DNA from: Coenobita brevimanus
Lineage: Eukaryota; Arthropoda; Malacostraca; Decapoda; Coenobitidae
Reading direction: 5' to 3'
Length of the DNA: 64,000 bases
Assembly (NCBI GenBank): GCA_032717465.1
Contig: CM064713.1
Location: 10,598,624-10,662,623, forward strand
How positions within the stretch are numbered: position 1 is the stretch's first letter; the number at the start of each line of letters is the position of its first letter. The notes under the pieces were generated by a model. It was not told the DNA's origin. It worked only from the letters and a program-made list of their open reading frames with translations, and made no database searches. Below are positions 44,022 through 56,103 of this stretch, in pieces. The translations under genes were made by a program, and so were the position numbers.

Positions 44022-44808
44022 ACGGAACAGAGAGAGATAATGAACACTTTAAGTGAGAATACTAAAAATCACTACTGTCACGTAAAGTTCCAGGTTCAAA
44101 ACAAAAGAGTTAGGTAAAATTACAAGTTAAAGTTAAATGCTCAAACTAACAACTAAAAATTCAGGACTCATGAGGATAATGTAATGGCAAAAAACTGGTT
44201 AAATATATCGTTAACTGCAATAGCCTCTATTAACACGAAATTAGAAAGTGTAAATTTATCTAAGTGAACCCTGATAAAATGAGAAAACCAGATAATGCTC
44301 AGTGAATGCAAGATATATTATTACAGATACAAAATATTATTACTACTGGCTGACACCAAAAACACATGATTCATAAAAATCTCACTAGGCCTACGAATTA
44401 ACACCTTATGCTATCCAGTACAAGAAGAATGTAATAACACTTATACTCAAATTACACAGCTGCTAGATGGTTGGAGACTTCCTGAGCACTCACAAAAATA
44501 ATAACAACTGTACAGGGGAGGACAGAGATGTAAACAAAATGAGGAGTAGATCTAAGTGACAATTAATGCAGAGACTGAGCTCATTATATAGGGGCCGGCA
44601 GAGCTTGATGCAACTTGTAAGAAGGACGCGCAAATGAAGCCATAGGGAACAAAGTGTTGACAATCCTGCTCTGAAAAACAGAAAGAACGACTTACTCTAC
44701 TATAAGGGTAGAAGGTGGGACTGAGGCAGAACACGCTCGTGATCAAACATGCAGCATACTGTACGTTAGAATTACACAAAGGATGATGAAATCATAGGCT
44801 ATGTAACA
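44018..44808 (-). repeat. G1 3' LTR
   Basis: Ends TGTTAC/GTAACA-type inverted termini. It matches 49,599-50,388 along its length. Next to it at 44,809-44,820 lies the purine tract (minus strand GTGGGGAGG) used to prime plus-strand DNA. Confidence 0.9.
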
Positions 44809-44870
44809 CCTCCCCACAAAGAAAAAAGAAATTTACAAAGGAAATTTCTTATTACTCTAAAACAATCTGT

Positions 44871-46682
44871 CTAAAGTCTAGATAAGCAATCAGCAATAAC
44901 ATTTTCTTTCCCCTTGACATGTTGTATGTCTAATGAATACTCCTGAAGAAGTAGACTCCATCTTGTTAATCTCTGATTTTTATCTTTAAACTTACTAAGG
45001 AATTTCAGTGGGTTATGATCGGTATAAATGACTATGGGGTCAAAACCAGAACACAAATAAAATGAAAAATGCTGTAAACCCAAAATCAAGGCCAAAAGCT
45101 CTTTCTCAATAGTTGAGTAGTTCTTTTGAGGTGGAGTGAACTTCTTACTGTAATAAGATACAGGGTGTTCAATACCCTGATCATCCTCTTGCAGCAAAAC
45201 AGCCCCAGCTCTTGTATCACTTGCGTCAACAGCCATCTTAAAAGGCTTAGCAAAATTTGGAGTAGCGAGCACTGGCTGACTTAATAGGATAGCTTTAAGT
45301 TTGTTGAAAGAGGATTCACAGTTATCGGTCCAGACAAATTTAACTCCCTTTTTCAGTAGGTCTGTAAGTGGTGATACAAGAATTGAAAAGTAAAGAACAA
45401 ATCTCCTGTAATAACCTACCATTCCCAAAAATCTTTGTAGCTCTTTCCTACTTTTAGGTCCGGGAAGATCACTTATAACCTGAACCTTAGTTCCTGGTAG
45501 TACAACATGTCCATCACCAATTACGTACCCAAGCTACTGAACTTTAGCTTGACCAAACTCAAACTTTGATAAATTAGCTACAAGATTAGCCTGAACCAAA
45601 CGCTCAAGAAATTAACTGACATGGCATAGGTGATCTTTCCAGTTGTCACTGAAGATTAATACATCATCAATATAAACAACACACCCTGCCAAACCCTCTG
45701 TTACAACATTCGTGAGCTTCTGAAAAGTGGGTGGTGCATTCTTTATACCATATGGCATTACAGAACATGCAAAAGTCTTTCCTAGTGTTACAAAACATGA
45801 GATCTCCCTAGCACGTTCAGTCATAGGTACTTGCCAGTATCCCTTTAACAAATCAAACTTACTTATGTACCTAGCCTTTCCGATCTTGTCTACACAATCT
45901 TCCACACGAGGGAGAGGGTAAGTGTCTGTTTTGGTTATCTGATTAACACGTCTGTAGTCGATGCAAAGCCGCTGTGACTGACCTGGCTTAGGGACTAGAG
46001 GGACAGGAGAACTCCACTCGCTCTGACAGGGCTCAATCATCTTGTGGTCCAACAGGTAGCCAAGCTCCTTCTCGATGAGAGGAACTTTCACTGGGTTCAC
46101 ACGGTAAGGAGGCAGATTAATTGGCTTTGCGTCTCCAACATCGACATCATGCATCAACACAGTGGTTCTTCCTGGAGTGGCACGGAACACTTGCGGGTAC
46201 TCTTCCAGTAATGCCGAAAACTCCTGCCTTTCCTCGGGAGGTAGATGAGAAAGCTTAGTCTGGAGATCATTCATGATATCAGGATTCTTCCCCAAACTAT
46301 CACTCAGGCTCATACTGCATGGGAGAGCTTCACTTGCAGACTCGGGTGGAACAGCTACAGTGCAGACTGGATTATTTTCGTCCCGCCTCTGATATAACTT
46401 TAGCATGTTGATGTTACATAGTTGCTTGTTCTTTCTACGATTTGGTGTGGCGATGACATAGTTGACATCACTGAGTTTCTTCTCCACGAAATAAGGATCA
46501 CTAAACTTGGCTGGAAGAGGTTGCTCATGAACTGGTAGCAGAATCAAAACCTGATCTCCTGGCTGAAAGTGGCGTAACCTGGACTTCTTATCATACCAAG
46601 TCTTCATCTTCTCCTGAACAGCTCCTAAATTCTCTCTCGCCAGCTGTAAAGCAGTGGACAGCCGTTCTTTGAACTTCATCAC
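44871..46682 (-). pseudogene. G1 pol, C-terminal half: integrase end, RT, RNase H
   Basis: In the same frame as gag. It starts in the integrase C-terminal domain with the GPY-type module (HFQPGDQVLILLPV, DPYFVEKKL). After a linker comes RT: IEPCQSEWSSPVPLVPKP, LCIDYRRVNQITKTDTYPLP, SKFDLLKGYWQVPM, VMPYGIKNAPPTFQ and the catalytic VVYIDDVLIFSD. Then RNase H: VDASDTRAGAVLLQ, TIEKELLALILGLQHF, IYTDHNPLKFL and a final HVKGKENVIADCLSRL. Nonsense codons TAA (45,612-45,614) and TAG (near 45,537) fall between RT and RNase H. G2 has sense codons at both. Confidence 0.9.
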
Positions 46683-46724
46683 ATTCTCCAGCAGGTTGAC
46701 GTCATCTTCCTCCGACAGCCACCA

Positions 46725-49517
46725 TTACTTGAGTAACTTAATGGGTCCTCTTACATAATTGCCAAACAGTTGTTCAAAGGGTGAGAAGCCCAGTGATTCA
46801 TTTGGAGATTCTCTTGCGGCAAACACAACGAAAGGAAGACCTTTATCCCAGTCTTTCTGATGTTCCAAACAGTATTTCTTGAGCATCGATTTGAGTGTTT
46901 GATGATATCTCTCCAACGCTCCTTGAGTCTTGGGATGGTAAGGTGAGGACGTGATCTGGGTGATGCCCAACTCTTTCAGAGACTGCTTGAAAACATTTGA
47001 CATGAAATTACTTCCCCGGTCTGACTGTACCTCCTTGGGCAGACGAAACTTTGTGAAGAACCCTAGCATTTCCTTAACCACGTTCTTTGCTGAGATATTT
47101 CTAAGTGGAATGGCTTCAGGATAACGAGTAGCCATATCAATCAGGGTCAACACATAAGAAAATCCTGAAGAAGTCTTAGGAAGAGGGCCCACAATATCCA
47201 CCAACACACGGGTGGAAGGCGCCTCAAAAGGAGGAATGGGAACTAGAGGTGCAACCTTTTCGGTCTGATTACACTTCCCCACAACTTGACAGGTGTGACA
47301 AGACTTACAATACCAGGAAACATCCCTGAAGATACCTGGCCAGTAGAAGTGTTTCAAAATGCGTGCCACAGTCTTCCTCACTCCAAGGTGTCCTGCCAAA
47401 CTGGAATCATGAGCCACTCTAATGATATCCTGCCTACAAACACGAGGGATGACAACTTGATGTACAACCTCCCATTCACAGTCTGCTGATGCTGGTGGGG
47501 GTCTCCAATTCCTCATAAGTACTCCTGACTTTATATAATAACAAGTAGAAGCACCAGCTGACTCTTCCTCACTGCAAGCAGAGTTAGCTAGACCTTTCAA
47601 CTCAGGGTCAGCAACCTGCAACTCAATCAACTCTTGACGAGACAAATTATCAACACTATGGGGTACTGCCTCATCTGGTGAGTGGTCCACATTAGCAAGA
47701 AAAGTGTCAGCTAGGATAACATCATCATCATCATTATCCTCTAAATCACCAGTAACTTTAGACTTAGCCCTAGTGACAGCACATGCAGGAAACACATCAG
47801 GGACATCACAATCCTGGGCCGCAGCCACTGGCTCACTAGACAACTGAGGAGCTGGACACACTTGACTTCCACCAATATCATTTCCAAGTAAGAAAGTTAC
47901 ACCTGACATTGGGAGTGTCTCAACTAACCCAACCATAACGGAACCATTCACATAACCAGACTCTAAATTCACTCTGCACAGAGGGACAGAGAAGTAATTA
48001 TTCCCTACACCTTGTAAGATTACAGTTTCATCAGAGGAATTAACATTAGAGCCTAGAACACTGGTCAGCATAAGGGATTGGCAAGCACCTGTATCACGAT
48101 ATATTTTAACTGATTTCCTGTCATTACTGTCCAGAGGACTGACAAAACCATCAGACAGGAAACTACCACATGAACTCTTCAGAGTGTCACCCACGTTACT
48201 GCTCAAAAGAGGAGCTCCATCATGAGAATTTAAGTTACCCCTCAAAGCAGGTTCAGTTAACTCAGTTAAAGAATTCTGGGAACTCTCAAGGGTGGACACT
48301 AGACCAATTGACTGAATATTTAAAGACTCCTTTTTGTTCACATCACGCTGTCTCCTGAAACATTTCTCCGTAGTATGACCAAGCTTACTACAATAAGTAC
48401 ATTTACTTTTCTGAAATCTAGAGGTGAAGCTGGTATTTACTTCCTGAGAAACATCATCTTTATTCTCTTTCCTGTTACCTGTACTCTGAGTAGAGGCAAC
48501 GTACTTACTCTCAGCTTTCCTTTTTTCTCTAGAATATCTCTTGTGAGTGAGAACATATTCATCAGCTAAAACTGCAGCATCAGACAAATTATCTATTCTT
48601 TTCTCATCAAGATATAGGCTTACATCTTTATTAACACACCTCTTGAAGTCCTCCAGCAAAATCATCTGCTTAAATTTACCAAAATCAGAATCCACATTCT
48701 TAGAATTTAACCACTGCTCTAACAGATCTTCTTTGATTTTTGCATACTCAATATGAGATTGCTTATCTTGCTTGTAAGTTGTCCTAAATTTTACTCTATA
48801 GGCTTCAATAACAAGCTCATAGGCCTTAAGAATCAAGCTCTTAACTACATCATAATTATCAGATTCATCCTGAGGCAAAGATGCATAAGTTACTTGAGCT
48901 TTACCGGTGAGAACACTCTGTAGAAGTACTGGCCAATACTTTTTGGGCCAATTAAAACCTGTAGCTACCCTCTCAAACAACTGAAAATACTTTGTTAAAT
49001 CAGATTCATTAAAAGGAGGGACAAGTTTAACATTTTTAGCCACATTAAAATCATCAGAGCTAGATGATCCAGTTCCACCTTGTTTCATGCGATACTCATG
49101 GTCTGCCTGAATCCTGGCAAGTTCAATTTGTGCCTGTATCTGTGCCTCCTGAATACGAGCCTGAGACTCCGCCTCCTTAGCATTTGCCTGAAATTCAGCC
49201 TCCTGAATACGAGCCTGAGACTCCGCCTGCTTAGCATTTGCCTAAAATTCAGCTTCCTTGACACGAGCCTCCTGCAGGGCTAGCTGTAACTTAGCTAATT
49301 CAATCTGCGTTTGCTCATTTGAAGGAGTTACATTAAACAAGCTTTCATTAATCATGTCAACAACTTGATCTTTAGAATGATGAGAGTGAACTGCAATTCC
49401 CAATTGTTGAGCAAGAAGCTTAAGTTCATTCTTTGTTCTGTTTTCTACATCACACACTGTTTGCACATTTGACAAAAAATCTTTGGTTTCATCAAGTGTA
49501 GTAATAGTAGACATCAT
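46725..49517 (-). pseudogene. G1 gag, protease and integrase core
   Basis: One frame starts at ATG 49,517. Residues about 1-90 are an N-terminal domain, then an Ala/Gln/Glu-rich repeat predicted as coiled coil (49,290-49,110). A capsid-like region follows (NESDLTKYFQLFERVATGFN), then one knuckle CTYCSKLGHTTEKC, protease YRDTGACQS, an H2C2 zinc finger (HDSSLAGHLG, then CKSCHTC) and the integrase core with Asp (VDIVGPLP), Asp (QSDRGSNF) and Glu (GALERYHQTL). Nonsense codons are TAG at 49,242-49,244 (CAG in G2) and TAA at 46,725-46,727 (GAA in G2). Gag and pol share a frame, so there is no frameshift site. Confidence 0.9.
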
Positions 49518-49598
49518 GAATAAATCACAGTCACAAAATATCAAGCAATATCCTTATGAAAATATCCTGAATATCCTGATAAGAGGTCGCCAAATTTA

Positions 49599-50388
49599 TG
49601 TTACGGAACAGAGAAAGATAATGTACACTTTAAGTGAGAATACTAATAATCACTACTGTCCCGTATAGGTCCAGGTTCAAAATAAAAGAGTTAGGTAAAA
49701 TTACAAGTTAAAGTTTAATGCTCAAACTTACAACAAAACATTCAGGACTCATAAGGATAATGTAATGGCAAAAAACAGGTTAAATATATGGTTAACTGCA
49801 ATAGCCTCTATTAACACGAAATTAGCATGAGTAAATTTATCTAAGTCAGCCCTGTTAAAATGAGATACCAGATAATACTCAGTGAATGCCAGATATATTA
49901 TTACAGATATAAAATATTATTAATGATGGCTGACAACAAGAACCTTACGTAAATTAAAAAAACCTTACTAGGCCCAAGAATCAACCTCATGCTACACAGT
50001 ACAAGAAAAAAAGTAATAACAGTTATACTCAAATTACACACAACTGGTAGATGGTTGGAGACTTCTTGAGCACTCACAATAATAACAACTGTACAGGGGA
50101 GGACAGAGATGTGAGCAAAATGAGGAGCAGATCTAAGTGGCAATAATGCAGAGACTGAGCTCATTATATAGGGGCCAGCAGAGCTTGATACAACTTGTAA
50201 GAAGAACGCTGAAATGAAGCCATAGGGGACAAAGAGCTGACAATCCTACTCTGAACAACAGAAAGGACGACTTACTCTACTATAACGGTAGAAGGGGGGA
50301 CTGAGGCAGAACACGGTCGTGATCAAACATGCAGCATACTGTGTGTTAAAATTACACAAAGGATAATGAAATCATAGGCTATGTAACA
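49599..50388 (-). repeat. G1 5' LTR
   Basis: Upstream LTR for the minus-strand element. It holds the TATA-like box (minus strand TATATAATGAGC near 50,170). Directly after the LTR, the minus strand reads TTTGGCGACCTC, the likely primer-binding region beginning TGG. I could not name the tRNA. Confidence 0.9.
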
Positions 50389-50404
50389 ATATATATATAT
50401 ATAC

Positions 50405-50480
<76 letters not shown>
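50389..50480. repeat. (AT)n microsatellite between G1 and G2
   Basis: About 92 bases of AT dinucleotides with few interruptions (near 50,404). It separates the outer LTR ends of the two inverted elements. Confidence 0.95.
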
Positions 50481-50484
<4 letters not shown>

Positions 50485-51276
50485 ACATAGCCTATGATTT
50501 ATTCATCCTTTGTGTAATTCTAACGTACAGTGTGCTGCCTGTTTGATCACGAGCGTGTTCTGCCTCAATCCCACCCTTCTACCGTTATAGTAGAGTAAGT
50601 CGTCCTTTCTGTTGTTCAGTGCGGGATTGTCAACTCTTTGTCCCCATGGCTTTTTTGGGCGTCCTTCTTACAAGTTTTATCAAGCTCTGCTGCCCCTATA
50701 TAATGAGCTCAGTCTCTGCATCATTGCCACTTAGATCTGCTCCTCATTTTGTTCACATCTCTGTCCTCCCCTGTACAGTTATTGTTGTGAGTGCTCAGGA
50801 AGTCTCCAACCATCTAGCAGCTGTGTAATTTGAGTATAACTGTTGTTGCACTTTTTCTTGTGCTGTGTAGCATAGGGTTAATTCTTAGGCCTAGTGAGTT
50901 TTTTTTTTTGTGTGTGATTTATGTAAAGGTTCTTTTTGTCAGTCATTTTTGATAATATTTTGTATCTGTAATAATTTATCTTGCATAACTGAGCATTACC
51001 CAGTGTATTTTCATTTTATCAGGGCTGACTTAGATATATTTATTCTTGCTAATTTCGTGTTAATAGAGGCTATTGCAGTTAACCATATATTTAACCTGTT
51101 TTTTTGCCATTACATTATCCTTATGAGTGCTGAATGTTTTGTTGTTAGTTTGAGCATTAAACTTTAACTTGTAATTTTACCTAACTCTTTTGTTTTGAAC
51201 CTGGACCTTTACGGGACAGTAGTGATTATTAGTATTCTCACTTAAAGTGTACATTATCTTTCTCTGTTCCATAACA
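50481..51276 (+). repeat. G2 5' LTR
   Basis: TGTTACATAG to CCATAACA. It contains TATATAA at 50,697-50,703, likely the promoter, and matches 56,104-56,903 along its full length. Confidence 0.9.
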
Positions 51277-51282
51277 TAAATT

Positions 51283-51295
51283 TGGCGACCTCGCC
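51283..51295 (+). other. Probable primer-binding site of G2
   Basis: TGGCGACCTCGCC begins with the TGG expected to pair with a tRNA CCA end, six bases after the LTR. The matching tRNA is not identified. The site is itself an imperfect palindrome (GGCGA / TCGCC). Confidence 0.5.
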
Positions 51296-51355
51296 AGGAT
51301 ATTCAGGATATTATCATAAGGATATTGCTTGATATTTTGTGACTGTGATTTATTC

Positions 51356-53990
51356 ATGATGTCTACTATTTCTACACTTGATGAAGCCAAAGATTTTTTG
51401 TCAAATGTGCAAACACTGTGTGATGTAGAAAACAGAACAAAGAATGAACTTAAGCTTGTTGCTCAACAATTGGGAATTGCAGTTCACTCTCATCATTCTA
51501 AAGATCAAATTGTTGGCATGATTAATAAAAGCTTCTTTAATGTAACTCCTCCAAATGAGCAAATGCAGATTGATTAGCTAAGTTACAGCTAGCCCTGCAG
51601 GAGGCTCGTGTTAAGGAGGTTGAATTTCAAGCACGTGCTAAGGAGGCTGAGTCTCAGGCTAAGGAGGCAGAGTCTCAGGCTAAGCAGGCGGAGTCTCAGG
51701 CTCGTATTCAGGAGGCTGAATTTCAGGCAAATGCTAAGGAGGCGGAGTCTCAGGCTCGTATTCTGGAGGCACAGATACAGGCACAAATTGAACTTGCCAG
51801 GATTCAGACAGACCATGAGTATCGCATGAAACAAGGTTGAACTGGATCATCTAGCTCTGATGATTTTGATGTGGCTAAAAATGTTAAACTTGTCCCTCCT
51901 TTTAATGAATCTGATTTAACAAAGTATTTTCAGCTGTTTGAAAGGGTAGCTACAGGTCTTAATTGGCCCAAAAGGTATTGGCCAGTACTCCTTCAAATTG
52001 TTCTAACCGGTAAAGCTCAAGTAACTTATGCATCTTTTCCTCAGGATCAATCTGATAATTATGATGTCGTTAAGAGCTTGATTCTTAAGGCCTATGAGCT
52101 TGTTCCTGGAGCTTATAGAGTAAAATTTAGGACAACTTACAAGCAAGATAAGCAATCCCATGTTGAGTATGTAAAAATCAAAGAAGATTTGTTAGAGCAG
52201 TGGTTAAATTTTAAGAATGTGGATTCTGATTTTGGTAAATATAAGCAGATGATTTTGCTGGAGGACTTCAAGAGGTGTATTTATAAAGATGTAAGCCTAT
52301 ATCTTGATGAGAAAAGAATAGATAATTTGTCTGATGCTGCAGTTTTAGCTGATGAGTATGTTCTCACTCAGAAAAGATATTCTAAAGAAAAAGGGAAAGC
52401 TGAGAGTAAGTACGTTGCCTCTACTCAGAGTACAGGTAACAGGAAAGAGAATAAAGATGATGTTTCTCAGGAAGTAAATACCAGCTTCATCTCTAGATTT
52501 CAGAAAAGTAAATGTACTTATTGTAGTAAGCTTGGTCATACTACGGAGAAATGTTTCAGGAGACAGCGTGATGTGAACAAAAAGGAGTCTTTAAATATTC
52601 AGTCAATTGGTCTAGTGTCCACTCTTGAGAGTTCCCAGAATTCTTTAACTGAGTTAACTGAACCTGCTTTGAGGGGAAACTTAAATTCTCATGATGGAGC
52701 TCCTCTTTTGAGTAGTAACGTGGGTGACACTCTGAAGAGTTCATGTGCTCATTTCCTGTCTGATGGTTTTGTCAGTCCTCTGGACAGTAATGACAGGAAA
52801 TCAGTTAAAATATATCGTGATACAGGTGCTTGCCAATCCCTTATGCTAACCAGTGTTCTAGGCTCTAATGTTAATTCCTCTGATGAAACTGTAATCTTAC
52901 AAGGTGTAGGGAATAATTACTTCTCTGTCCCTCTGCAGAGTGAATTTAGAGTCTGGTTTTGTTAATGGTTCCGTTATGGTTGGGTTGGTTGAGACACTCC
53001 CAATGTCAGGTGTAACTTTCTTACTTGGAATGATATTGGTGGAAGTCAAGTGTGTCCAGCTCCTCAGTTGTCTAGTGAGCCAGTGGCTGCGACCCATGAT
53101 TGTGATGTCCCTGATGTGTTCCCTGCATGTGCTGTCACTAGGGCTAAGTCTAAAGTTACTGGTGATTTAGAGGATAATGATGATGATGATGTTATCCTAG
53201 CTTACACTTTTCTTGCTAATGTGGACCACTCACCAGATGAGGCAGTACACCGTAGTGTTGATAATTTGTCTCGTCAAGAGTTGGTTGAGTTGCAGGTTGC
53301 TGACCCTGAGTTGAAAGGTCTAGCTAACTCTGCTTGCAGTGAGGAAGAGTCAGCTGGTGCTTCTACTTGTTATTATATAAAGTCAGGAGTACTTATGAGG
53401 AATTGGAGACCCCCAACAGTATCAGCCGACTGTGAATGGGAGGTTGTACATCAAGTTGTCATCCCTCATGTTTGTAGGCAGGATATCATTAGCGTGGCTC
53501 ATGATTCCAGTTTGGCAGGACACCTTGGAGTGAGGAAGACTGTGGCACGCATTTTGAAACACTTCTACTGGCCAGGTATCTTCAGGGATGTTTCCTGGTA
53601 TTGTAAGTCTTATCACACACCTGTCAATTTGTGGGGAAGTGTAATCAGACCGAAAAGGTTGCACCTCTAGTTCCCATTCCTCCTTTTGAGGCGCCTTCCA
53701 CCCGTGTGTTGGTGGATATTGTGGGCCCTCTTCCTAAGACTTCTTCAGGATTTTCTTATGTGTTGACCCTGATTGATATGGCTACTCGTTATCCTGAAGC
53801 CATTCCACTTAGAAATATCTCAGCAAAGAACGTGGTTAAGGAAATGCTAGGGTTCTTCACAAAGTTTGGTCTGCCCAAGGAGGTACAGTCAGACCGGAGA
53901 AGTAATTTCATGTCGAATGTTTTCAAGCAGTCTCTGAAAGAGTTGGGCATCACCCAGATCACGTCTTCAGCTTACCATCCCCAGACCTAA
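51356..53990 (+). pseudogene. G2 gag, protease and integrase core, broken
   Basis: ATG at 51,356. The frame shifts near 51,572 (one base lost against G1), just before the Ala/Gln/Glu repeat, which in G2 has extra units (51,600-51,790). From 51,871 gag is open through CTYCSKLGHTTEKC and the protease YRDTGACQS. Small indels near 52,937, 53,030 and 53,620 break the frame. The second Cys of the integrase zinc finger is lost (CKSYHT for CKSCHT). In the core, SDRRSNF replaces SDRGSNF, and TAA at 53,988-53,990 replaces CAA just before the catalytic Glu segment. Confidence 0.85.
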
Positions 53991-53996
53991 GGAGCG

Positions 53997-56042
53997 TTGG
54001 AGAGATATCATCAAACACTCAAATCGATGCTCAAGAAATATTGTTTGGAACATCAGAAAGACTGGGATAAAGGTCTTCCATTCGTTGTGTTTGCCGCAAG
54101 AGAATCTCCAAATGAATCACTGGGCTTCTCACCTTTTGAACTACTGTTTGGCCATGAAGTAAGAGGACCCCTTAAGTTACTCAAGGAATGGTGGCTGTCG
54201 GAGGAAGATGACGTCAACCTGCTGGAGAATGTGATGAAGTTCAAAGAACGGCTGTCCACTGCTTTACAGCTGGCGAGAGAGAATTTAGGAGCTGCTCAGG
54301 AGAAGATGAAGACTTGGTATGATGAGAAGTCCAGGTTACGCCACTTTCAGCCAGGAGATCAGGTTTTGATTCTGCTACCAGTGCATGGGCAACCTCTTCA
54401 TGCCAAGTTTAGTGGTCCTTATTTCGTGGAGAAGAAACTCAGTGATGTCAACTATGTCATCACCACACCGGATCGTAGAAAGAGCAAGCAACTATGTCAC
54501 ATGAACATGCTAAAGTTATATCACAGGCGGGACGAAAATAACCCAGTCTGCACTGTAGCTGTTCCACCCAAGTCTGCAAGTGAAGCTCTCCCATGTAGTA
54601 TGAGCCTGAGTGATAGTTTGGGGAAGAATCCTGATATCATGAATGATCTCCAGACTAAGCTTTCTCATCTACCTCCCGAGGAAACGCAGGAGTTTTCGGC
54701 ATTACTGCAGGAGTACCCACAAGTGTTCCGTGCCACTCCAGGAAGAACCACTGTGTTGATGCATGATGTCGATGTTGGAGACGCAAAGCCAATTAAATTG
54801 CCTCCTTACCGTGTGAACCCAGTGAAAGTTCCTCTCATCCAGAAGGAGCTTGGCTACCTGTTGGACTACAAGATGATTGAACCCTGTCGGAGCGAGTGGA
54901 GTTCTCCTGTCACTCTAGTCCCTAAGCCAGGTGGGTCACAGCGGCTTTGCATTGTCTACAGACGTGTTAATCAGATAACCAAAACATACACTTACCCTCT
55001 CCCTCGTGTGGAAGATTGCATAGACAAGATCGGAAAGGCTAGGTACATAAGTAAGTTTGATTTGTTAAAGGGATACTGGCAAGTACCTATGACTGAACGT
55101 GCTAGGGAGATCTCATGTTTTGTAACACTAGGAAAGACTTTTGCATGTTCGGTAATGCCATATGGTATGAAGAATGCACCACCCACATTTCAGAAGCTCA
55201 CGAATGTTGTAACAGAGGGTTTGGCAGGGTGTGTTGTTTATATTGATGATGTATTAATCTTCAGTGACAGCTGGAAAGATCACCTATGCCATGTCAGTAA
55301 ATTTCTTGACCGTTTAGTTCAGGCTAATCTTGTAGCTAATTTATCAAAGTGTGAGTTTGGTCAAGCTAAAGTTCAGTACCTTGGGTATGTAATTGGTGAT
55401 GGACATGTTGCACCGCCAGGAGCTACGGTTCAGGTTATAAGTGATCTTCCCAGACCTAAAAGTAGGGAAGAGCTACAAAGATTTTTGGGAATGGTAGGTG
55501 ATTACATTAGATTTGTTCTTAACTTTTCTATTCTTGTATCACCACTTACAGACCTACTGAAAAAGGGAGTTAAATTTGTCTGGACCGATAACTGTGAATC
55601 CTCTTTCAGCAAACTTAAAGGTATCCTATTAAGTCAGCCAGTGCTCGCTACTCCAAATTTTGCTAAGCCTTTTAAGATGTCTGTTTATGCAAGTGATACA
55701 GGAGCTGGGGCTGTTTTGCTGCAAGAGGATGATCAGGGTATTGAACATCCTGTATCTTATTACAGTAAGAAGTTCACTCCACCTCAAAAGAACTACTCAA
55801 CTATTGAGAAAGAGCTTTTGGCCTTGATTTTGGGTTTACAGCATTTTTCATTTTATTTGTGTTCTTTTTTTGACCCCATAGTCATTTATGCCGATCATAA
55901 CCCACTGAAATTCCTTAGTAAGTTTAAAGATAAAAATCAGAGATTGACAAGATGGAGTCTACTTCTTCAGGAGTATTCATTAGACATACAACATGTCAAG
56001 GGGAAAGAAAATGTTATTGCAGATTGCTTATCTAGACTTTAG
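53997..56042 (+). CDS. G2 pol fragment: integrase end, RT, RNase H (open, 681 codons)
   Basis: One open frame starting at the integrase catalytic Glu segment (LERYHQTLKSM), with the GPY-type module (HFQPGDQVLILLPV, FSGPYFVEKKL), a linker, RT (FDLLKGYWQVPM, VMPYGMKNAPPTFQ, VVYIDDVLIFSD) and RNase H (IEKELLALILGLQHF, DHNPLKFLSKF, HVKGKENVIADCLSRL). It proves that integrase and RT are contiguous in this order and not brought together by rearrangement. The first codon is TTG/GAG-like, not a true start; the protein would be made as part of a larger gag-pol. A changed residue, IVYRRV for IDYRRV, lies in RT near 54,957. Confidence 0.9.
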   Translation: MERYHQTLKSMLKKYCLEHQKDWDKGLPFVVFAARESPNESLGFSPFELLFGHEVRGPLKLLKEWWLSEEDDVNLLENVMKFKERLSTALQLARENLGAAQEKMKTWYDEKSRLRHFQPGDQVLILLPVHGQPLHAKFSGPYFVEKKLSDVNYVITTPDRRKSKQLCHMNMLKLYHRRDENNPVCTVAVPPKSASEALPCSMSLSDSLGKNPDIMNDLQTKLSHLPPEETQEFSALLQEYPQVFRATPGRTTVLMHDVDVGDAKPIKLPPYRVNPVKVPLIQKELGYLLDYKMIEPCRSEWSSPVTLVPKPGGSQRLCIVYRRVNQITKTYTYPLPRVEDCIDKIGKARYISKFDLLKGYWQVPMTERAREISCFVTLGKTFACSVMPYGMKNAPPTFQKLTNVVTEGLAGCVVYIDDVLIFSDSWKDHLCHVSKFLDRLVQANLVANLSKCEFGQAKVQYLGYVIGDGHVAPPGATVQVISDLPRPKSREELQRFLGMVGDYIRFVLNFSILVSPLTDLLKKGVKFVWTDNCESSFSKLKGILLSQPVLATPNFAKPFKMSVYASDTGAGAVLLQEDDQGIEHPVSYYSKKFTPPQKNYSTIEKELLALILGLQHFSFYLCSFFDPIVIYADHNPLKFLSKFKDKNQRLTRWSLLLQEYSLDIQHVKGKENVIADCLSRL

Positions 56043-56091
56043 ACAGATTGTTTTAGAATAATAAGAAATTTCCTTTGTAAATTTCTTTTTC

Positions 56092-56103
56092 TTTGTGGGA
56101 AGG
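56092..56103 (+). other. Polypurine tract of G2
   Basis: TTTGTGGGAAGG abuts the 3' LTR at 56,104. The equivalent in G1 is GTGGGGAGG. Confidence 0.6.

Larger units (their letters stand above)
44018..50388 (-). mobile_element. G1: Gypsy-type LTR retrotransposon with integrase before RT
   Basis: Two LTRs of about 790 bases (44,018-44,808 and 49,599-50,388) begin TGTTAC and end GTAACA. On the minus strand the order is LTR, primer-site region, gag, protease, integrase, RT, RNase H, purine tract, LTR. RT and RNase H are of Gypsy (Metaviridae) type, but integrase lies upstream of RT, as in Copia and in the Gmr1 group. No envelope gene. The LTRs differ at several positions per 75 bases near their ends, so the insertion is not recent. 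It sits inside (AT)n on both sides, so a TSD cannot be told from the repeat. Confidence 0.9.

Noticed and set aside
44018..50388. Copia-superfamily assignment for G1 and G2 from the integrase-RT order
   Set aside because: RT and RNase H motifs, a protease of DTGA type and the GPY module are Gypsy-like. Only the order resembles Copia.
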